Of a stretch of 64,000 nt of DNA, positions 60,061 to 64,000 are shown one piece after another. The notes beneath the pieces are model-generated. The model did no database searches. It was not told the DNA's origin and saw only the letters and a program-made list of their open reading frames with translations. This DNA comes from Pseudomonas sp. SCB32. GTDB lineage: Bacteria > Pseudomonadota > Gammaproteobacteria > Pseudomonadales > Pseudomonadaceae. Location: positions 4,712,001 through 4,776,000 of the forward strand of contig NZ_CP045118.1 in the NCBI RefSeq assembly GCF_009189165.1, written 5' to 3'. Each line of letters starts with the position of its first letter. Position 1 is the stretch's first letter. The translations under genes were made by a program, and so were the position numbers.

Positions 60061-61196
60061 AGTCTTTCCGCCGCCTGGCGCAGCGTCTCCTCTTTCTTGG
60101 CGAAGCAGAAGCGCACCAGGCGCATGTCCGCCGGGGGTTGCTGGTAGAACACCGAGACGGGGATGGCGGCCACGCCGTGCTCGCGGGTCAGCCACTCGGA
60201 CATGGCGACGTCGTCCAGGTCCGGACGGATCGTCGAGTAATCAACTACCTGGAAGTAGGTGCCAGCGGCGCGCTGGAAGTGGAAGCGCGAGCTCTCCAGC
60301 AGGTCGCAGAACAGGTCGCGCTTGGCCTGGTAGAAGCCCGGCAGCTCGTGCAGGTGCTCGGGGTGCGCGGCCATGTAGTCGGCCAGCGCCCACTGCAACG
60401 GGGTCACGCCGCAGAAGTTCACGTACTGGTGGATCTTGCGCATCTCCGCCGACAGCGTCGGCGGCGCCACTACGTAGCCGGTCTTCCAGCCGGTAACGTG
60501 GTAAGTCTTGCCGAAGGAGCTGATCACGAAGGCGCGAGGATAAAGCTCGTCGTGGGCGAGCACGCTGGCGTGCTGCACACCGTCGTAGATCAGATGCTCG
60601 TAGACCTCGTCGCTGATCACATAGATCTCGCGGTCACGGATCAGCGCCGCCAGGCGGTCCAGGTCGGCGCGGTCAATCAGCGATCCACTGGGGTTGTGCG
60701 GGCTGTTGAGGAAGATCAGGCGGGTGCGCGGGGTGATGGCGTCGGCCATGCGTTGCCAGTCGATACGGAAGTCCGGCAGGCTCAGTGGCACATGCACGCA
60801 GCGGCCGCCGGCGAGCTCCACCGAGGGTTCGTAGCTGTCGTAGCAGGGATCGAGGACGATGGCCTCGTCGCCGGGACGAATCAGCGCCTGCACGGCACAG
60901 AAGATTCCTTCGGTAGCACCGGGGACGATCGTCACCTCGGTATCGGCGCTGACGTTACGACCATAGAGGCCGGCGACCTTGGCCGCGACCTGTTCGCGCA
61001 GGGCCGGCAGGCCGGTCATCGGGCTGTACTGGTTATGCCCGGCCATCACGTGGCGGGCGACGGCTTCGAGCAATGGCGCGGGGCTGTCGAAGTCGGGGAA
61101 ACCCTGGGAGAAATTCAGTGCACCGCATTCGGCGGCGAGCTGGGACATGCGGGTGAAGATGGTGGTGCCGACGTTCGGCAGTTTGCTGGTGAGCAT
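60048..61196 (-). CDS. Methionine/glutamine-type aminotransferase (YbdL family)
   Basis: 382 residues. Class I PLP aminotransferase; PLP-binding Lys230 in ISSFGKTYHVTGWKTGY, Asp/Tyr in SDEVYEHL, and NSPHNPSG. MTSKLPNVGTTIFTRMSQLA and NFSQGFPDFDSP are characteristic of the YbdL/KAT branch that uses 4-methylthio-2-oxobutanoate and glutamine. With the downstream omega-amidase it forms the glutamine transaminase / omega-amidase route used in methionine salvage. Confidence 0.93.
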   Translation of the reverse strand: MLTSKLPNVGTTIFTRMSQLAAECGALNFSQGFPDFDSPAPLLEAVARHVMAGHNQYSPMTGLPALREQVAAKVAGLYGRNVSADTEVTIVPGATEGIFCAVQALIRPGDEAIVLDPCYDSYEPSVELAGGRCVHVPLSLPDFRIDWQRMADAITPRTRLIFLNSPHNPSGSLIDRADLDRLAALIRDREIYVISDEVYEHLIYDGVQHASVLAHDELYPRAFVISSFGKTYHVTGWKTGYVVAPPTLSAEMRKIHQYVNFCGVTPLQWALADYMAAHPEHLHELPGFYQAKRDLFCDLLESSRFHFQRAAGTYFQVVDYSTIRPDLDDVAMSEWLTREHGVAAIPVSVFYQQPPADMRLVRFCFAKKEETLRQAAERLCAI

Positions 61197-61276
61197 GGCG
61201 TGACTACAGGCTGCGGGCGATGAGAGGGAGGCCCTACTCTATCGCCTACAGCCGTACGCCTGAAGCCCGACAGGCG

Positions 61277-62764
61277 TTATTTACGCTTGTCTTTCTTCTT
61301 CTTCTCGGCCTTCTTGTGGTGCGACATCAGCCGGCGCTTCTTGTTGACCTGGCGTTCGGTGAGCTGGGTCTTCTTGCCCTCGAACGGGTTGTCGCCGCCC
61401 TTGTACTCAATGCGGATCGGCGTACCGACCAGCTTGAGCACCCGGCGGTAGGTCTTCTCCAGGTAGCGCGTGTAGGCCTTGGGCACCGCGTCCACCTGGT
61501 TGCCGTGGATCACGATCAGCGGCGGGTTGGCGCCACCCAGGTGCGCATAGCGCAGCTTGATGCGGCGGCCGTTGACCATCGGCGGCTGGTGGACCTGGAT
61601 GGCGTCCTCCAGGATCTGCGTGAGCTTGCTGGTGGGCCAGCGGGTCACGGCGGAACGGAACGAGTCCTGCACCGACTTGTACAGGTGGCCAACGCCGGTG
61701 CCGTGCAACGCGGAGATGAAGTGGATGTCGGCGAAGTCGGCGAACATCAGCCGGCGCTCGAGCTCGGTCTTCACGTACTCGCGCTCGGCCGATTCCATGC
61801 CATCCCACTTGTTCAGCGCGATGACCAGCGCGCGGCCGGTCTCCAGCACGAAGCCGAGCAGGTTGAGGTCGTGTTCGACCACGCCTTCGCGGGCGTCCAT
61901 GACGAAGATGACCACGTTGGCGTCCTGGATCGCCTGCAGGGTCTTCACCACGGAGAACTTTTCCACCGCCTCGAAGATCTTGCCGCGGCGGCGCACGCCG
62001 GCGGTATCGATCAGGGTGTACTTCTCATCGTTGCGCTCGAAGGGGATGTAGATGCTGTCGCGGGTCGTACCGGCCTGGTCGTACACGATCACCCGCTCTT
62101 CACCGAGCATGCGGTTGACCAGGGTGGACTTGCCGACGTTGGGGCGACCGATGATGGCGATCTTGATGCCATCCTTCTCGCTCGGGCCGGGAATGCGCTT
62201 GGCTTCCTCGCCCTCGGCGACTTCTTCCAGCTCGCCCGGCAGCTCGTTGTCTTCCGGCGCCTCAGGCTCCGGAGCGAACATCTCGCCCAAGGCTTCCTGC
62301 AGCATCTGGGTGATGCCGCGGCCGTGGGCGGCCGCGATCGGGATCGCATGCCCCAGGGCCAGCGGGCTGAATTCGGCGCGGGCGATGTCCGGATCGACGG
62401 TGTCGACCTTGTTGGCCACCAGGAAGCTGCGCTTGTTCTTCTTGCGCAGGTGCTCGGCAATCATCTCGTCGGCGGCGGTGAGGCCGGCGCGGGAGTCGAC
62501 CATGAACAGGACGGCATCGGCCTCTTCGATGGCCTGCAGCGACTGCTCGGCCATCTTGGCATCGATACCCTCTTCGTCACCGGAGATACCACCGGTATCG
62601 ATGACGATGAATTTCTTGCCCTGCCACTTGGCCTCGCCGTACTGGCGGTCGCGGGTCAGACCTGCGTACTCGGCGACGATGGCGTCACGGGTGCGGGTCA
62701 GGCGGTTGAACAGGGTGGACTTGCCGACGTTCGGACGGCCCACCAGGGCTATTACGGGAACCAT
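61277..62764 (-). CDS. der: Ribosome biogenesis GTPase Der (EngA)
   Basis: 495 residues. Two tandem GTPase domains, G1 at [15 protein letters not shown] (about 7-21) and [15 protein letters not shown] (about 206-220), G3 DTGGISGDE and [10 protein letters not shown]4 NKVD and NKWD, then a KH-like domain and a very basic tail ([12 protein letters not shown]). Needed for 50S assembly. Downstream of bamB on the same strand with a hairpin in between. Confidence 0.98.
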   Translation of the reverse strand: MVPVIALVGRPNVGKSTLFNRLTRTRDAIVAEYAGLTRDRQYGEAKWQGKKFIVIDTGGISGDEEGIDAKMAEQSLQAIEEADAVLFMVDSRAGLTAADEMIAEHLRKKNKRSFLVANKVDTVDPDIARAEFSPLALGHAIPIAAAHGRGITQMLQEALGEMFAPEPEAPEDNELPGELEEVAEGEEAKRIPGPSEKDGIKIAIIGRPNVGKSTLVNRMLGEERVIVYDQAGTTRDSIYIPFERNDEKYTLIDTAGVRRRGKIFEAVEKFSVVKTLQAIQDANVVIFVMDAREGVVEHDLNLLGFVLETGRALVIALNKWDGMESAEREYVKTELERRLMFADFADIHFISALHGTGVGHLYKSVQDSFRSAVTRWPTSKLTQILEDAIQVHQPPMVNGRRIKLRYAHLGGANPPLIVIHGNQVDAVPKAYTRYLEKTYRRVLKLVGTPIRIEYKGGDNPFEGKKTQLTERQVNKKRRLMSHHKKAEKKKKDKRK

Positions 62765-62803
62765 GCGGCTCTCCAGGAAATTTCAGATTTTCAGAAAACA
62801 CGA

Positions 62804-62834
62804 CGGCCGCTGCCGTTTTTCACGGCAGCGGCCG
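62804..62834 (-). terminator. 13-bp perfect hairpin between bamB and der
   Basis: CGGCCGCTGCCGT (62804-62816) pairs perfectly with ACGGCAGCGGCCG (62822-62834) around a five-base loop. On the minus strand it follows bamB by 15 bases and leads into a T-rich run, so it may terminate or attenuate transcription entering der. Confidence 0.7.
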
Positions 62835-62849
62835 GCAGTAACACTCAGC

Positions 62850-63992
62850 TTAGCGGAGCGTGTAGGCGACCAGCTTGCCGCTGTTGCCGAACACGTACAT
62901 CCAGTTGCCGACCACCAGCGGGCGAACCCGTACACCGTCGCCGTCGACCTTCTGGCGACCAACGAAACGACCGTCCACCTGGCTCAGCAGGTGCACGTAA
63001 CCTTCCAGGTCACCCACGACCACGTTGCTCGAGAACACTGCCGGAGCGGACAGCTGGCGACGGGCCAGGGCGTCGTTGCTCCACAGCGAGGACGAGCCGC
63101 GCGAATCCAGGCTTTCCACGGTGCCGGTGGCTTCGCTGATGAACACGCTGCCGGTACCCTCGGCAACGCCGACGTAGCTGGAAGCCTCACGCTGCCAGAT
63201 CACACGACCGGTGTTCACATCCAGCGCCGCAGCGCGGCCCTGGTAGCTGGCGACATAGAGAACGCCATCCACCAGCAGCAAACCGCCGTCGATATCAACC
63301 ACGCGGTCCAGTTCGGAACGACCCTGCGGGATAGCAACGCGCTGTTCCCACACCGGCAGGCCACGCTGGACATCTACCGCGACTACCTTGCCGCTGGCCA
63401 GACCGGCCAGTGCCAGACGGCCCTCGATCAGCGGCGCGCCGGTACCACGCAGGGTCAGCACCGGTACGGTGCCTTCGTAGAGCCAGCGCTGGTTGCCGGT
63501 GGAAGCATCGAAGGCGACCAGTTTGTCGTCCTGGGTCTGCACCACCACCACGTCACCGTTGGTGGCTGGAGCGGCCAGCACTTCGCTGGAAACCTTGGCG
63601 CGCCATTTCTGTTCGCCGCTGCCGGCGTCCAGAGCGATCACGTCGCCACGCATGGTGCCCAGCAGGACCAGCCCGTTACCCACACCAACGGCGCCGGAAA
63701 CCGGCAGGTCCAGATCCTTTTTCCACAGCACGTCACCGCTTTCGCGCTGGATCGCCATGACCCGGCCTTCTGCGGATGCGGCGTAGATGGTCTGGCCGTC
63801 GACAGCGGGTTCGAGCAGGTTGTAGAGATCGCCCTGGCCGTCACCGACCGAACGGCTCCACTGCTTCTCCAGACGGACCTCTTCCTTGAAATCGGTGAGC
63901 TCCGCCGGCGGCAGTTCTTTCTTGCTGTTGCTGCTGCAGCCAACGGCCAACAAGGTAAGCGCGAGCAGCGCGGCGTGTTTCCAGCGCAGCAT
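62850..63992 (-). CDS. bamB: Outer membrane assembly lipoprotein BamB
   Basis: 380 residues, complete. Lipoprotein signal with Cys19 in LLAVGCSSNSKK. Eight-bladed beta propeller built from PQQ-like repeats (VMAIQRESGDVLWKKDLDLP, VIALDAGSGEQKWRAKV, LVAFDASTGNQRWLYEG, AALDVNTGRVIWQREA). Part of the BAM complex that inserts outer-membrane proteins. The gene starts eight bases from the window edge; its usual upstream partners would lie outside. Confidence 0.97.
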   Translation of the reverse strand: MLRWKHAALLALTLLAVGCSSNSKKELPPAELTDFKEEVRLEKQWSRSVGDGQGDLYNLLEPAVDGQTIYAASAEGRVMAIQRESGDVLWKKDLDLPVSGAVGVGNGLVLLGTMRGDVIALDAGSGEQKWRAKVSSEVLAAPATNGDVVVVQTQDDKLVAFDASTGNQRWLYEGTVPVLTLRGTGAPLIEGRLALAGLASGKVVAVDVQRGLPVWEQRVAIPQGRSELDRVVDIDGGLLLVDGVLYVASYQGRAAALDVNTGRVIWQREASSYVGVAEGTGSVFISEATGTVESLDSRGSSSLWSNDALARRQLSAPAVFSSNVVVGDLEGYVHLLSQVDGRFVGRQKVDGDGVRVRPLVVGNWMYVFGNSGKLVAYTLR

Positions 63993-64000
63993 GTCAGGCG

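Overview
This window is a stretch of a high-GC gammaproteobacterial chromosome, almost certainly Pseudomonas of the P. aeruginosa / citronellolis / nitroreducens / knackmussii neighbourhood. The gene order follows the P. aeruginosa PAO1 region running (from memory) roughly PA3723 to PA3800: FMN oxidoreductase, recJ, yaeQ, thrC-hom-dsbC-xerD, rplS-trmD-rimM-rpsP, ffh, purT, purL, mltF, tadA, guaA-guaB, xseA, oprC, leuA, der, bamB. Most of the DNA is core housekeeping sequence. The interest lies in what is missing relative to PAO1, in the repeats, and in a few small or hybrid genes.

Layout. 1-3.1 kb: the tail of an accessory locus, with a Pro-rich PEGA-domain membrane protein, a TssQ-like (type VI secretion-associated) lipoprotein and an exported protein of unknown function. 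3.2-9.5 kb: XenA/OYE oxidoreductase, RecJ, YaeQ, a membrane diguanylate cyclase and a CaiB-type CoA transferase; lasB, which in PAO1 sits beside recJ, is absent. 9.5-10.4 kb: a gene-free block of intergenic repeats. 10.4-15.7 kb: a DUF3509-like protein, threonine biosynthesis (thrC, hom), dsbC, xerD. 15.7-24.8 kb: cation/proton antiporter, an unusual MshEN-domain membrane protein, thioesterase, the rpsP-rimM-trmD-rplS operon, ffh, a CcsA-like membrane protein and a CorC-family protein. 25-32 kb: MHS transporter, SGNH hydrolase, purT, gamma carbonic anhydrase, two NUDIX enzymes, an L,D-transpeptidase, a NIF3-like protein and a CDGSH protein. 32-43.6 kb: purL, mltF, aromatic amino acid permease, tadA, multicopper oxidase, guaA. 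43.6-48.9 kb: guaB, xseA, VanX-like and M23 peptidases, a small lipoprotein. 49-53.8 kb: a copper-handling cluster (PCuAC chaperone, PepSY membrane protein, OprC receptor, DUF2946 protein). 54-64 kb: leuA with a probable leader peptide, small unknowns, a DapA paralogue, an aldo/keto reductase, an aminotransferase/omega-amidase pair, der and bamB.

Functional links. Purine synthesis is represented four times (purT, purL, guaB, guaA). Ribosome and SRP biogenesis are grouped (rpsP to ffh, plus der). The copper cluster joins an outer-membrane copper receptor to three proteins carrying Met/His-rich segments. The aminotransferase and omega-amidase overlap and form a classic glutamine transaminase / omega-amidase pair for methionine salvage. 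The most novel items are the protein with a complete tandem c-di-GMP-type MshEN motif joined through an internal hydrophobic segment to a surface-type domain (17678-18370), a roughly 142-bp structured repeat family abutting two stop codons, the leuA leader peptide, and a pair of near-identical AT-rich CTGA/TCAG palindromes upstream of amino-acid genes.

No tRNA, rRNA, CRISPR array, insertion sequence or prophage gene was seen.
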